Assembly (NCBI GenBank): GCA_903918755.1
Contig: CAIXFN010000014.1
Coordinates: forward strand, 124,001-188,000
Source of the DNA: an uncultured Pedosphaera sp.
GTDB taxonomy: Bacteria; Verrucomicrobiota; Verrucomicrobiia; Limisphaerales; Pedosphaeraceae
Reading direction: 5' to 3'
DNA length: 64,000 nt
A model generated the notes under the pieces. The model did no database searches. It was not told where the DNA came from and saw only the letters and a program-made list of their open reading frames with translations. How positions within the stretch are numbered: position 1 is the stretch's first letter; each line of letters opens with the position of its first letter. Below, piece after piece: positions 1 through 9,230 of the stretch. Position numbers and translations under genes: made by a program.

Positions 1-1760
1 GAAGAAGCCGTTGTTCTGGCTGAGGGCCAGGAGGTTGGGTGACAGCACATTGGTGGGGATGGTGCCGGTGGTGAGGCGGGAGGCGTTGAGGTTGGTCAAA
101 TTAACCGCGTTATTAGTGGTGAGCGGTTGCAGGGCGACCGGAACCTGGCTGATGACATTCGTAAGCAAGCCGCCATCGTTCTGGCTGAGCGCCAGCAAGC
201 TGGCCGGCAGGTTGGCTGCCGGAATGACCCCGGTCAGGAGGGTGGCGTTCAGGTTGGTGAGGTAAGCGCCGTTATTGGTGCTCAGGGCCTGCAGCGCCGT
301 CGGGAGGGCGGCCGCGGGGATGTTCAACAAACCGCTGCCGTCGTTGGAGCCCAGGGCCTGCAAGGTGACGGGGAGCACGGTAGCCGGGAGTTGGCCGGTG
401 AGTTGGGCGGCGTTCAAGTTGCCCAAATTGCTGCCGTCATTGGCGGAAAGGGCGAGGAGGTTCGCGGGCAGGGTGACAGCTGGGATGACGCCGGTCAATT
501 GGGCGGCATTCAGGTTGGTGAGATTGACGGCATCGTTGGTGGCCAGGGTCAGCAAATTTGTGGCCAGGCTGGCGGGGGGAACCAGGCCGGTCAACTGGGC
601 GGCGGGGAGGTTGCTCAAGTTGCCCCCGTTCCCGGCGTTGAGCCCTTGCAAGCCGGGCGGGAGTGCCGCCACCGAGAGGTTGAGCAGTCCGCTGCCATCG
701 TTCACTGCGAGGGCCTGCAGGCTGGTCGGGAGGTTGGCAGCGGGAACCTGACCGTTCAGTTGCCCCGCATTGAGGTTGGTCAGGTTGCCGCCATTATTGG
801 CGTTCAAGGTCTGGAGATTGGCGGGCAGGGCGCCGGGTTGGAGATTAAGCAAGGCGCTCCCGTCGTTGGCTTGGAGGGCGAGCAGGTTGACCGGGAGCGT
901 GGTAGTAGGCAGCACGCCGGTGAGTTGGGCGGCATTCAAGTTGGTGAGATCGAGACCATTGTTGGTGGCCAGGATTTGCAGGGGCAGGGGTAGGGGGACA
1001 GAAACGTTGGTCAAGCCGGCGCCGTTATTCGTGCTGAGGGCCAGGAGGCTGGCCGGGAGGACCTCCGCCGGAATGATGCCGCCGCTCAAGCGGCTGGCAT
1101 TCAAATTCGTTATATTGGCCCCATTGTTGGTAGTGAGCGTGAGGAGGTTGGAATTCAGGCTGGCGGACGGGAGCAGGCCAATCAATTCGGCGGCGTTCAA
1201 ATTGGTGAGATTCACCCCGTTGTTAGTGCTGAGGATCAGGAGGTTGGGGTTGAGGTTGGCGTCCGGAATCAGACCCGTCAATTGGGCCGCGTTGAGATTT
1301 GCCAGATTGCTCCCGTTGCCGATATTGAGGATCTGCAAAGCGGGGGGAAGGGCACCCGGTTGGATATTCACCAGATTGCTGCCGTCATTGACCGCCAAAA
1401 CTTGCAGATTCAGGGGGAGGTTGGCGGGCGGCAGCGGTCCGATCAGTTGGCTGGCGTTGAGGTTGGTCAGGTTGGCACCGTTATTGTCATTCAAAAACTG
1501 GAGCGCGGGCGGGAGGGCGCCGGGTTGGAGGTTCACCAAGCCGCTACCGTCATTGGCGTTCAGGGTCGCCAAATTTGCCGGAAGGGCGGATGCCGGAATC
1601 ACGCCGATCAATTGCGTTGCCGAGAGATTGGTCAAGTAGCCCGCATTATTGGTGCTGAGCGAGAGAAGGCCGGCGGGGAGTGTCGCGGCCGGGACCTGGC
1701 CGGTTAACTGACTGGCGGGAAGGAGGCCCAGCAAGTTGCTCGCGCTCCCCGCCATGATGG
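1..1760 (-). repeat. Coding repeats of roughly 70-100 bp
   Basis: Imperfect repeats encode the LTNLNAAQLTG units of the exported protein. Two unit types alternate, about 90-96 bp for the NNG-type and about 72 bp for the NDG/LQPGALP-type. Copies diverge at synonymous and non-synonymous sites and there are no unique spacers, so this is a protein repeat and not a CRISPR array. Confidence 0.8.
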
Positions 1761-2127
1761 CATAGGGCACCGGCATGAGTTGGCCCCGCGGTGACAAGGT
1801 GGTGAAGCTGCTGTCGCCGTTGGTTTGTACGGCGATTTCCAGCCACAAGTTGCTCCCCGTAAACACGTTGGGACCGAAATCCAAAATAACGGAGCCCGCG
1901 CCGTTGCTGACGACCACGGCGAGATTGGTGAGCGGGCCGGCGACGGGGTTACCGCCGGCGAGAGTGTTGTAGAGCCCAAACTTAAAATCAAAAAAACCGT
2001 TCGCGGGGGAAGTGCCGTTATTCAAGTTTAATTGATAGGTGAAGGCGGTGCCCTGGGCGAAAGCCGGGGCAGTGAATCCCGGGATCAGCAGGCCCAGGAA
2101 AAGCAGGAATTTGACTTGAATGTACAT
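1..2127 (-). CDS. Exported repeat protein, partial (3' end off the left edge)
   Basis: The minus frame is open for 709 codons from an ATG at 2127 to the window edge, so the C-terminus is missing. Residues 1-25 form a signal peptide (MYIQVKFLLFLGLL, ending near AFAQ). Residues 26 to about 125 form a domain (start GTAFTYQLNLNNG, end TTLSPRGQLMPVPYAIMAGSA) that I know from exported verrucomicrobial and planctomycetal proteins, often ahead of tail-fibre-like C-termini. The rest is degenerate leucine/asparagine-rich repeats of about 24 and 30 residues, with cores such as NNGANLTNLNAAQLTG and NDGSGLLNLQPGALP. The repeats look like an extended solenoid or stalk at the cell surface; that role is inference. 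A promoter candidate lies at 2225-2253. The plus-strand frames over this region are antisense shadows. Confidence 0.85.
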   Translation of the reverse strand, partial: MYIQVKFLLFLGLLIPGFTAPAFAQGTAFTYQLNLNNGTSPANGFFDFKFGLYNTLAGGNPVAGPLTNLAVVVSNGAGSVILDFGPNVFTGSNLWLEIAVQTNGDSSFTTLSPRGQLMPVPYAIMAGSASNLLGLLPASQLTGQVPAATLPAGLLSLSTNNAGYLTNLSATQLIGVIPASALPANLATLNANDGSGLVNLQPGALPPALQFLNDNNGANLTNLNASQLIGPLPPANLPLNLQVLAVNDGSNLVNIQPGALPPALQILNIGNGSNLANLNAAQLTGLIPDANLNPNLLILSTNNGVNLTNLNAAELIGLLPSASLNSNLLTLTTNNGANITNLNASRLSGGIIPAEVLPASLLALSTNNGAGLTNVSVPLPLPLQILATNNGLDLTNLNAAQLTGVLPTTTLPVNLLALQANDGSALLNLQPGALPANLQTLNANNGGNLTNLNAGQLNGQVPAANLPTSLQALAVNDGSGLLNLSVAALPPGLQGLNAGNGGNLSNLPAAQLTGLVPPASLATNLLTLATNDAVNLTNLNAAQLTGVIPAVTLPANLLALSANDGSNLGNLNAAQLTGQLPATVLPVTLQALGSNDGSGLLNIPAAALPTALQALSTNNGAYLTNLNATLLTGVIPAANLPASLLALSQNDGGLLTNVISQVPVALQPLTTNNAVNLTNLNASRLTTGTIPTNVLSPNLLALSQNNGFF

Positions 2128-2224
2128 AGTTATTGCGCGGTTTGTTTTAGCGGACAGGGTCTGAACGAGGGACTTCCTAAAAAAGAAAACGTGCAAAGGC
2201 CCGGCACAATCTTCAGAAGCGCAA

Positions 2225-2253
2225 TTGATATGCTAAATGACAAAAAATGGCAA
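2225..2253 (-). promoter_or_regulatory. Sigma70-like promoter for the repeat protein
   Basis: Read on the minus strand, a -35 TTGCCA (2253-2248) is followed by a 17-bp AT-rich spacer and TATCAA (2230-2225), about 100 bp upstream of the ATG at 2127. It is the best match in the gap and is correctly oriented. Confidence 0.4.
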
Positions 2254-2257
2254 GTGT

Positions 2258-2280
2258 AAAAAGGCTGTAAATAATACAGC
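2258..2280 (-). terminator. Possible intrinsic terminator after the CLC gene
   Basis: On the minus strand GCTGTA-TTATT-TACAGC forms a 6-bp stem followed by CTTTTT. It lies about 280 nt past the CLC stop codon. The stem is short and AT-rich, so strength is doubtful. Confidence 0.4.
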
Positions 2281-2558
2281 GTCAGAAGGGCGCATTGCAA
2301 AATAGCGGCCTAACGTTCGGATAGTCCGAAAATTTATTCATTGGTGCGGTGCGGGCGGCAGGGGTGAAAGGGGCAGGTGGAAAAATGGGTGATCGCAAGC
2401 GGCTGCCCTGGGTAACCGCGGCTCGGTTACAACGGATCGGAGCGATTGCCCAGGTTCACCACGGGAGAGCAGAACCTTTTGCTGGCCCGGCGCCGGCTGC
2501 GGTTGGGCGTAAATTTATAATCATCAAAAACGGAGCCATTTAAAATCAATCAGCAAAG

Positions 2559-4376
2559 TCAGTATTCATCCTTCACCACGTCCACCGCGGTGAGTTTATG
2601 GTCTTGAAACGACCATTGTTCGACATGCTGGTAAATCAGCGCCTTGCCTTGCAAAAGGTTGGGGTGCTTGCGGCAGAATTCTTCCAACTTGTCTTTGTGA
2701 TCAACCAGTTCGAGGCACAGGGGCCGACGCGCGTCAGGCATTTCCGGGTTGCGAGTCTGAACCTCGCCTTGGTCGACCAACTCATGATAACCGGAGCAGA
2801 CAATGGCGTTAAACAGGCCATCGTTTTTCGCCGCCTGGATGATTTCTTGATAAGCGGGTTGGGGATTGAGTTTTGACCCGAAGCCGTCGGCTTTGACTTT
2901 TTCGGCGGGGGTCAGGTAAATGCGGAGCTGGCCCATTTCCGTCCCCGCAATTTTGGGTTTGGTGGTCAGGGAGGTTGCGGAGCTTGGATTGGGGGCGGAA
3001 GCTGAGGTCGGAAACGAGCGCGGCCGCCGGGTGAGTTCCGCCTCCGCCAACGGGCCGCTCAATTCGCGGGCTTCGCGCAGAGAAATGTCGGCTGGAACAT
3101 CTTCCGCGTGCCGCTTGGGGACGCCCAGGCGTTGGGAAAGGTAAATGCCCGAATGGCCGCTGAAGTAATAGGCGATGAAACAGGCGGTCGCAAAATAGAC
3201 CGTGTGGGGCGCACCGAACAATTCAATACCCATCACGGTGCAAGCCAGGGGCGTATTGGTCGCGCCGGCGAACACCGCGATGAAACCCAGCCCCGCGAAC
3301 AAATCCACGGGCGCATGAAAAATCCATGCCAGCGTGTTGCCGAGGGTGGCGCCGATGAAGAAGAGGGGCGTGACCTCGCCGCCTTTGAAACCGCTGCCCA
3401 ACGTGACGCACGTAAATAAAAGTTTCCCCAACCAACTCCAAGGGTGCGCGCCATCCGCTTGGAAGGCGGAAAGAATCGTGACCACGCCTGGCTCCGGATG
3501 CGTGACCCCGATACCAAGATAATCCCGGGTGCCGAGTGCATAAACTCCCGCGATCACAATGCTGCCCCCGAGCACAGGACGCAGCGGCGCGTAGGGGATG
3601 AATCTTTTGAACAACCTGGGTAAACGGTGCGCGATTTCCGAGAACAGCAGACTGGCCAGTCCAAAGATTGCGCCCACGACCACCACTTTGCCGAGCAACC
3701 AAAGGTCGAGATGCAGAAGACCCGTGTTCAGGTCCGTGAACTGAATATGGTAGACGGCGTGTTTGATACCCCACGCGGAACAAGTGAGATCGCCGACCAC
3801 ACTGGCGATGAGAACGGGAATTAACGCATCGTATTGGATGCGACCGATGGTGAGAACTTCCATCGCAAAAATCGCCCCGGTGAGGGGCGTGCCAAACACC
3901 GACCCGAAGCCTGCCGCCACGCCCGCGAGGAGCAGCACGCGCATGCTGGCTGACTTAATGTGGAACAGGCGGCCAAACCAGCTCGCCAGGGCACCCCCCA
4001 TTTGCAAGGCCGTTCCCTCCCGTCCAGCCGAACCGCCGAAAAGATGGGTGATGAGAGTGCCGATTAAAACGAGGGGAGCCATGCGCGCGGGCACGCCGCC
4101 GCCCGGTCCGTGAATCGCATCCATAATCAGGTTGGTGCCCCCCTCGGCGGCGCGGCCAAACCAATGATACAACAGGCCGACCAACAAGCCCCCGATCGGC
4201 AGCAGAAACAGCAGCCAGGGATGCTCCCAGCGCAGCCGGGTGACGTGCGCGAGACTCCAGAGAAATAACGCACTGGCGGAACCAGCCAGTATAGCTGGCG
4301 GAATGATCAACACCGACCACCGGAGCAATTGCCGCAAGTTCGCAACCTGCGCCAGGGGATGGAAAAGATGCTTCAT
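2559..4376 (-). CDS. CLC-family (fluoride-type) antiporter with C-terminal DUF190-like domain
   Basis: Predicted inner-membrane CLC transporter of 605 residues. Hydrophobic helices fill roughly residues 20-430. The anion-pathway motif GSGIP of chloride CLCs is replaced by [12 protein letters not shown], and the gating-glutamate motif reads [14 protein letters not shown]; both are features I associate with fluoride/proton CLC antiporters. After a low-complexity Ser/Pro linker, about the last 130 residues ([12 protein letters not shown], then [15 protein letters not shown]) resemble DUF190, a family often linked to fluoride export genes. A fluoride riboswitch precedes the gene. I chose ATG 4376 over the GTG at 4466 because the 30 extra residues are unlike a membrane N-terminus. 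Confidence 0.9.
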   Translation of the reverse strand: MKHLFHPLAQVANLRQLLRWSVLIIPPAILAGSASALFLWSLAHVTRLRWEHPWLLFLLPIGGLLVGLLYHWFGRAAEGGTNLIMDAIHGPGGGVPARMAPLVLIGTLITHLFGGSAGREGTALQMGGALASWFGRLFHIKSASMRVLLLAGVAAGFGSVFGTPLTGAIFAMEVLTIGRIQYDALIPVLIASVVGDLTCSAWGIKHAVYHIQFTDLNTGLLHLDLWLLGKVVVVGAIFGLASLLFSEIAHRLPRLFKRFIPYAPLRPVLGGSIVIAGVYALGTRDYLGIGVTHPEPGVVTILSAFQADGAHPWSWLGKLLFTCVTLGSGFKGGEVTPLFFIGATLGNTLAWIFHAPVDLFAGLGFIAVFAGATNTPLACTVMGIELFGAPHTVYFATACFIAYYFSGHSGIYLSQRLGVPKRHAEDVPADISLREARELSGPLAEAELTRRPRSFPTSASAPNPSSATSLTTKPKIAGTEMGQLRIYLTPAEKVKADGFGSKLNPQPAYQEIIQAAKNDGLFNAIVCSGYHELVDQGEVQTRNPEMPDARRPLCLELVDHKDKLEEFCRKHPNLLQGKALIYQHVEQWSFQDHKLTAVDVVKDEY

Positions 4377-4557
4377 GTTCCGGGACGATACTCTGCCCTG
4401 GTGCGGGGAATTCGCGGAAGCGGGTGGAACCGACGAATCAACCCGATGGCAGGGTCCCGTTGCCACTCACCATTCCGGCTGATGGTGGCACGGCAAATTG
4501 AATTGTATTTGAGCATAACAAGCCTACTGCAGTCGATGGGCGCAATGGTCCCTCGCT

Positions 4558-4624
4558 GGTAGGCGCCATCAGCTCTGAACCCGATTCAGGCGGTTTTCCT
4601 TAACGGAAGGCAGACACCATTGCC
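4558..4624 (-). promoter_or_regulatory. Fluoride riboswitch (crcB motif)
   Basis: Read on the minus strand. GGCA-AUGGUGUC-UGCC at 4624-4609 forms P1. The conserved AAAACCGCC follows, then a CUGAA/UUCAG hairpin (4589-4575), then GCUGAUGGCGCCUACC (4573-4558). The segments GGUGU and GCGCC can form the long-range pairing of this fold, with G-U wobbles. The invariant blocks AACCGC, GCUGAUG and CCUAC are all present. The next gene on the strand is a fluoride-type CLC, the expected target. I saw no clear expression-platform terminator before the ATG at 4376, so the mode of control is open. Confidence 0.93.
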
Positions 4625-4631
4625 GACTTAA

Positions 4632-4660
4632 AATTTACAATGCGGCCACGTTAGCGTAAA
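4632..4660 (-). promoter_or_regulatory. Promoter candidate for the riboswitch-CLC transcript
   Basis: On the minus strand TTTACG (4660-4655), a 17-bp spacer and TAAATT (4637-4632) match sigma70 elements at four of six positions each. Transcription would begin about 7 nt downstream, right at the first bases of the riboswitch, which supports the assignment. Confidence 0.45.
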
Positions 4661-4912
4661 CCCTTTTCTGCCGCGGGAACCCGAGGGTGCCCCGGCGGCG
4701 TGGCAATGCCCGGGCGCCAGGCATAATCACGTGGGGCGCTCGTTGTCCAATTTGGGTGGGGGGTGTTCTTTCCGCTTGGCCGCAAATTCAACATCGCGGG
4801 GTTCCCAACAGGGATAGCGCGAGGCGTCGATACCGGTTTTCTGGACGACGGATTTTGCAATAATTTAGCGGCCTCAAGGTCCGTTCACGGAGCCCGGGAA
4901 AGGAATTCAAAC

Positions 4913-4940
4913 TTGAGAAAGCGTTGGCATCTGGTATAGG
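4913..4940 (+). promoter_or_regulatory. Promoter candidate for glmS
   Basis: TTGAGA (4913-4918), a 16-bp spacer and TATAGG (4935-4940) lie 57 bp upstream of the glmS ATG at 4998. Confidence 0.4.
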
Positions 4941-4997
4941 TGCTCGCGCGGTTGGGGCCTGTCCGGGGTGGGAGTTTCTTCTTTTTTCTTTATTTAT

Positions 4998-6863
4998 ATG
5001 TGCGGAATCGTTGGATACGTGGGAAAGCAGTCGGCGGCGCCCATCATTTTGGAGGGGTTGCGGCGATTGGAATACCGTGGCTACGACAGCGCCGGGATCT
5101 CCGTGATCAACGCCGACGGCCTGGAACTGCGCAAGCGCAAGGGGAAGATTGACGAAGGGTTGGCGAAATTGCTCAAGGTGCAGCCCTTGCTGGGTGGCTT
5201 GGGCATTGGTCATACGCGCTGGGCCACGCACGGGCCCCCTTCCGATGAGAATTCCCACCCGCATTTGGATTTCACCGGCCGGATTGCCGTGGTGCACAAC
5301 GGGATCATCGAGAATTTTGACCGCCTGAAAGACCGGCAACTCAAAGCGGGGATAAAATTTGCGTCGGCCACGGATACGGAGGTGCTCGCCCACCTGATTG
5401 GGGAGCATTATGAGCGGCAACAGGTCAAAGGGGAGTCCGCGGCGGGGTTGCACCCGCTGACCCACGCGGTGATGGAGGCTTTGCGGGAAGTCATTGGCAC
5501 TTACGGGATTGGGGTGATTTGCGCGGATTTTCCGGGGGTAATCGTGGGGGCGCGACGGGGTTCGCCCTTGATCATTGGGGTGGGGGACGGGGAAAATTTG
5601 CTGGCGAGTGACGCGACGGCGATTGCCCCCCATACCCGGCAAGTGGTCTATTTGAACGACTACGATGTGGCGACGCTGACGGCCGACCGGTTTTCCGTTA
5701 CCAGTCTGGGATCGGACACGGCGCAGGTGCAGATCAGCCAGTTGGAATTCAGCGCCGAGGCGGCGGAGCGGGGAGAATTCGCGCATTTCATGCTCAAGGA
5801 GATTTTTGAGCAACCGCTAACCGTGGCGAACGCACTGCGAGGCCGGGTGGATTTGGAGGACGGGACGGCGAAATTCGGCGGGTTGAACCTGACCACGGCG
5901 GAGTTGCGCGCCATCGACCACATTGTGATCACGGCGTGTGGCACCAGCTGGCATGCCGCGCTGGTCGGGGAGTATTTGATCGAGGAATTCGCGCACATTC
6001 CGGTGGAGGTGGAGTACGCGAGTGAATTCCGGTACCGTAATGCCCCGATTGAGAACAACACCCTGGTGCTGGCCATCACCCAATCCGGGGAGACGGCGGA
6101 TACTTTGGCCAGTTTGCGGGAGACCCGGCGGCGCGGGCATAAGGTGCTGGCGATTTGCAATGTGGTGGGGAGCACCATCGCCCGGGAGGCGGACGGCGGG
6201 ATTTATCTGCATGCCGGTCCCGAAATCGGGGTGGCCTCCACCAAGGCCTTCACGTCGCAGGTGACGGCGTTGACCCTGCTGGCGGTGCTGATGGGGCGCA
6301 TCCGGATGTTGTCCTTGAACCGGGGGCGGCAGGTGCTGCAGGCGTTGGAGGCCATTCCCCGCCAGATTGGACAAATCCTGTCGCAAGATGCCAACATCCA
6401 TCGGATCGCCCTGAAATATGCCGGGGCGCGGAATTTCTTTTTCCTGGGGCGGCAATACAACTTCCCGGTGGCGCTGGAAGGAGCCTTGAAGCTGAAGGAG
6501 ATCTCCTACATCCACGCGGAGGGGTATCCCGCGGCGGAAATGAAACACGGCCCCATCGCGATGATTGATGAGCACACACCCAGCGTGGTGATCATCCCGT
6601 CCGATGCGATGTACGACAAGACGTTGAGCAACCTGGAAGTGGTGAAAGCGCGGCGCGGGCCGATCATCGCCATTGCGACGGAGGCGAACTCCACGCTGGC
6701 CGCCCAGGTGGACGATATCCTGTATCTGCCGGCGACCTTGGAGCCGTTGTTTCCGCTGCTGGCCGTGGTGCCGTTGCAATTGCTGGCGTATCACATTGCG
6801 GTGGCCCGCGGCTGCGATGTGGACAAGCCGCGGAACCTGGCCAAGAGCGTCACCGTGGAGTAG
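4998..6863 (+). CDS. glmS: Glutamine-fructose-6-phosphate aminotransferase (isomerizing)
   Basis: Makes glucosamine-6-phosphate from fructose-6-phosphate and glutamine, the first step toward UDP-GlcNAc for peptidoglycan and LPS; cytosolic. The start at 4998 gives MCGIVGYVG, placing the nucleophilic Cys right after the initiator Met as the N-terminal amidotransferase requires; an upstream GTG would bury it. The glutaminase domain spans about residues 1-230 (HTRWATHG, NGIIEN). Two SIS domains follow (TACGTSWHA, TQSGETADTL, GPEIGVASTKAFTSQ). The C-terminus DKPRNLAKSVTVE is canonical. Length is 621 residues against about 610 in the family. No glmS ribozyme was seen upstream. Confidence 0.97.
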   Translation: MCGIVGYVGKQSAAPIILEGLRRLEYRGYDSAGISVINADGLELRKRKGKIDEGLAKLLKVQPLLGGLGIGHTRWATHGPPSDENSHPHLDFTGRIAVVHNGIIENFDRLKDRQLKAGIKFASATDTEVLAHLIGEHYERQQVKGESAAGLHPLTHAVMEALREVIGTYGIGVICADFPGVIVGARRGSPLIIGVGDGENLLASDATAIAPHTRQVVYLNDYDVATLTADRFSVTSLGSDTAQVQISQLEFSAEAAERGEFAHFMLKEIFEQPLTVANALRGRVDLEDGTAKFGGLNLTTAELRAIDHIVITACGTSWHAALVGEYLIEEFAHIPVEVEYASEFRYRNAPIENNTLVLAITQSGETADTLASLRETRRRGHKVLAICNVVGSTIAREADGGIYLHAGPEIGVASTKAFTSQVTALTLLAVLMGRIRMLSLNRGRQVLQALEAIPRQIGQILSQDANIHRIALKYAGARNFFFLGRQYNFPVALEGALKLKEISYIHAEGYPAAEMKHGPIAMIDEHTPSVVIIPSDAMYDKTLSNLEVVKARRGPIIAIATEANSTLAAQVDDILYLPATLEPLFPLLAVVPLQLLAYHIAVARGCDVDKPRNLAKSVTVE

Positions 6864-6955
6864 GCGGGGAAGGGACGACGGACAACCGGCTGCGGGCGCG
6901 GTGAGCAAATCCCGCTTGGCAGGGGTGCGGGGGTTTGTTTAGATGCCGCAGTTCG

Positions 6956-9196
6956 ATGACCATGGCCCCGCCAACATATTATCGCCGCGCGCTTTGCCGT
7001 TTTCCCGGTGGGAGCACGCGGGGGGGCGGTTTGGCTCGTGGTTTACTGCTGGTCGGGCTGGTGATGGGGGCGATTTTTACCGCCGGGGCCGCCGGGCCGC
7101 CGGAGTTGGTGATCGAGTCGGAGGGCCAGGTTACCTTTGATCAAGCCACGGGTGTGGCGGTGGCCACCAACGGGGTGGTCGTCAAGTATGGCAACATGGT
7201 GATGACGGCGAACCGGGCGCGGTGGGACGAAAAGACCCAGGAGATCGAAGGCGAAGGCGCCGTCCACATCCAGAAAGATAACCAGTCGTTCGTCGGGGAC
7301 CGGCTGAATTACAATTACGGCACGCAAGAAATCACCGGGGGGCATTTTCGCACGGGGCGGGCGCCGTTGTTCGCGGAGGGCGAAGGTCTGGCCGGGGATC
7401 GCACGAATGAAACGTATGCGGTCTATCAAGGCACCATTACGACCGATGACTATGCCGAGCCGCTGGTCAAGATTCGCGCGAAAACGATGACGCTGGTGCC
7501 GGGGGATTACTTTGAGGCGCGAAACGCCACCCTGTATATTCATGATGTGCCGGTTTTTTTCTTCCCGCGCTTCCGGCATTCCTTGAAACGGCACCCCAAC
7601 AACTGGGCGTTTCTGCCGGGGTATCGGACCACTTTCGGCCCGTATTTGCTGAGCACATACAATTGGTATTACAGCGACGAGTTGGACGGGGCCATCCATC
7701 TGGATTGGCGGGAACGGCGCGGGTTCGGGGTGGGGCCGGATGTGGGGCTGCATCTGGGCCAATATGGCGAGGGTCTGGTGAAGTACTATCACACCCATGA
7801 CAACGACACGGCGATCGATTCCAACCTGGCACCCGTGCCGGCCAGCCGGCAGCGCCTCTACCTGTCCTACTCGGGGAGTTTGCGGACCAACCTGACGATC
7901 AAATCCCAATTGGCGTACCAGAGTGATCCCCTCATCACGCATGATTTTTTCGAGAGCGAGTACCGCAAGAACATCCAGCCGAACACATTTTTTGATGTCA
8001 ACCAAGCCTGGTCCAACTGGAGCCTGGATGCCGTTGCGCAACCGCGGGTAAACCCGTTTTTCGAGACCGTGGAGCGGCTGCCAGAGGTGAAATTATCCGG
8101 CTTCCGCCAGCAGATCCTGGGCACGCCGTTTTATTACGAGAGTGAAAGTTCGGTGGGCTGGTATCGCCGGCTGTTTTCCAACACCAATCTTTTCGAGCCG
8201 AACTATTCCGCGTCCCGGGCGGACACCTTTCATCAGATCACCATGCCCGAGACATTTTTCGGCTGGTTGACGGTGACGCCCCGAGTGGGGGGGCGGTTTA
8301 CTTCTTACAGCGACGCCGCGGGTCCCGGGGCAGCCACCGAGGAGCAAAACCGCGGGGTGTTCAACACCGGCGCCGAGATTGCGACCAAAATTTCCCGGGT
8401 GTGGCCGGCGGCGGAGAACAAGTTCCTGGAGGTGGACGGTTTGCGGCACATCATGGAGCCGTCGATCAATTACGCCTATGTGCCGCGGCCGAATGTGCTG
8501 CCCGGACAAATCCCCCAATTTGATTATGAGCTGACCAACAGCTTCACCCTGCTGCCGATCGAGTTTCCGGGTTACAACTCGATCGATTCCATCGACAGTC
8601 AGAACGTCATCCGGTATGGCCTGCACAACCGCTGGCAGACGAAGCGGGATGGCAAGGTGGATGACCTGATCAACTGGCAGCTGTATATGGATTGGCGGTT
8701 GCGTCCCCTGGAGAGTCAGAGCACTTTTTCGGACCTCTTCTCCGATCTCGCCTTCAAGCCGCGGACCTGGCTTACCTTTCATTCCCAGATCCGTTACGAC
8801 ATCAACGACGGTTGGTTCAATCTGGCGCGGCATACCGTCACCTTCCAACCGGACAACACCTGGAGTTGGTCGCTGGGACATTTTTATCTGCGGGAAGGTC
8901 CGCTCTTCGGCGTGGGCAACAACCTGGTCAGCAGTGCGATCTTTTACCGGTTCAGCGACGATTGGGGACTCCGCATGACCCAATTTTTCGATACGCGCAC
9001 CGGGTTAATGCAGGAACAGGCCTACAGTGTTTACCGGGACCTGCGGAGTTGGACCACGGCGCTGACCTTCCGGGTGCGCGAGGATCTGGTGTCCGGGCGG
9101 GACTATACCGTGGCGCTGACGTTCTCGCTCAAAGCCTTCCCGCGCTTCACCGTGGGCCAGGACAGCGTTAATAACTCGACGCTGGTGGGGTACTGA
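6956..9196 (+). CDS. lptD: LPS-assembly protein LptD-like (OstA family)
   Basis: Outer-membrane protein that would insert lipopolysaccharide into the outer leaflet. The start is ATG 6956 (or 6962), giving a basic n-region and a hydrophobic segment (GLLLVGLVMGAIFTAG) as signal peptide. Residues about 50-190 form an OstA/LptA-like jellyroll (VTFDQATGVAVATNGVVVKYG, MTANRARWDEKTQEIEGEG). The rest is a beta-barrel rich in aromatic residues, ending in Tyr as many outer-membrane proteins do. At about 746 residues it is near the usual LptD size. It lies 92 bp after glmS and may be co-transcribed. No partner LptE is visible. Confidence 0.85.
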   Translation: MTMAPPTYYRRALCRFPGGSTRGGGLARGLLLVGLVMGAIFTAGAAGPPELVIESEGQVTFDQATGVAVATNGVVVKYGNMVMTANRARWDEKTQEIEGEGAVHIQKDNQSFVGDRLNYNYGTQEITGGHFRTGRAPLFAEGEGLAGDRTNETYAVYQGTITTDDYAEPLVKIRAKTMTLVPGDYFEARNATLYIHDVPVFFFPRFRHSLKRHPNNWAFLPGYRTTFGPYLLSTYNWYYSDELDGAIHLDWRERRGFGVGPDVGLHLGQYGEGLVKYYHTHDNDTAIDSNLAPVPASRQRLYLSYSGSLRTNLTIKSQLAYQSDPLITHDFFESEYRKNIQPNTFFDVNQAWSNWSLDAVAQPRVNPFFETVERLPEVKLSGFRQQILGTPFYYESESSVGWYRRLFSNTNLFEPNYSASRADTFHQITMPETFFGWLTVTPRVGGRFTSYSDAAGPGAATEEQNRGVFNTGAEIATKISRVWPAAENKFLEVDGLRHIMEPSINYAYVPRPNVLPGQIPQFDYELTNSFTLLPIEFPGYNSIDSIDSQNVIRYGLHNRWQTKRDGKVDDLINWQLYMDWRLRPLESQSTFSDLFSDLAFKPRTWLTFHSQIRYDINDGWFNLARHTVTFQPDNTWSWSLGHFYLREGPLFGVGNNLVSSAIFYRFSDDWGLRMTQFFDTRTGLMQEQAYSVYRDLRSWTTALTFRVREDLVSGRDYTVALTFSLKAFPRFTVGQDSVNNSTLVGY

Positions 9197-9205
9197 GCCG
9201 CCGCT

Positions 9206-9219
9206 GGCCGGGCACCCGG
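9206..9219. terminator. GC hairpin between convergent genes
   Basis: GCCGG-GCAC-CCGGC lies in the 34-bp gap between the convergent lptD-like and phosphoesterase genes. No T-run follows on either strand, so this is at best a weak bidirectional terminator. Confidence 0.25.
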
Positions 9220-9230
9220 CTCCGCCAAAG

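Larger units (their letters stand above)
2128..2558. other. Intergenic region between the CLC gene and the repeat protein
   Basis: No coding sequence is supported here. On the minus strand it holds a possible terminator for the CLC transcript (2258-2280) and a promoter candidate for the repeat protein (2225-2253). A perfect 6-bp inverted repeat TTCGGA-TAG-TCCGAA lies at 2316-2330 and has no assigned role. Confidence 0.6.
4377..4997. other. Divergent intergenic region between CLC and glmS
   Basis: The minus-strand half carries the fluoride riboswitch (4558-4624) with its promoter (4632-4660). The plus-strand half carries a promoter candidate for glmS (4913-4940). A GTG at 4466 could extend the CLC protein by 30 residues. 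Nothing else was recognised. Confidence 0.6.

Noticed and set aside
127-1707. Several open frames on the plus strand over the left-edge repeats
   Set aside because: They shift frame along the region and give Gly/Gln- or Arg-rich products; the minus frame is open throughout and begins with a signal peptide.
1-1760. Possible CRISPR or satellite array
   Set aside because: Repeats are imperfect, differ in unit length, lie in a continuous reading frame and lack unique spacers.
2316-2330. TTCGGA-TAG-TCCGAA as a terminator
   Set aside because: Only 6 bp with a 3-nt loop and no T-run on the proper side; left as an unassigned inverted repeat.
4377-4466. N-terminal extension of the CLC protein from GTG 4466
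   Set aside because: The 30 added residues are polar and Pro/Ser-rich, and the conserved helix begins after the ATG at 4376.
5817-6908. 363-residue minus-strand frame
   Set aside because: Antisense to glmS, which is complete and highly conserved.
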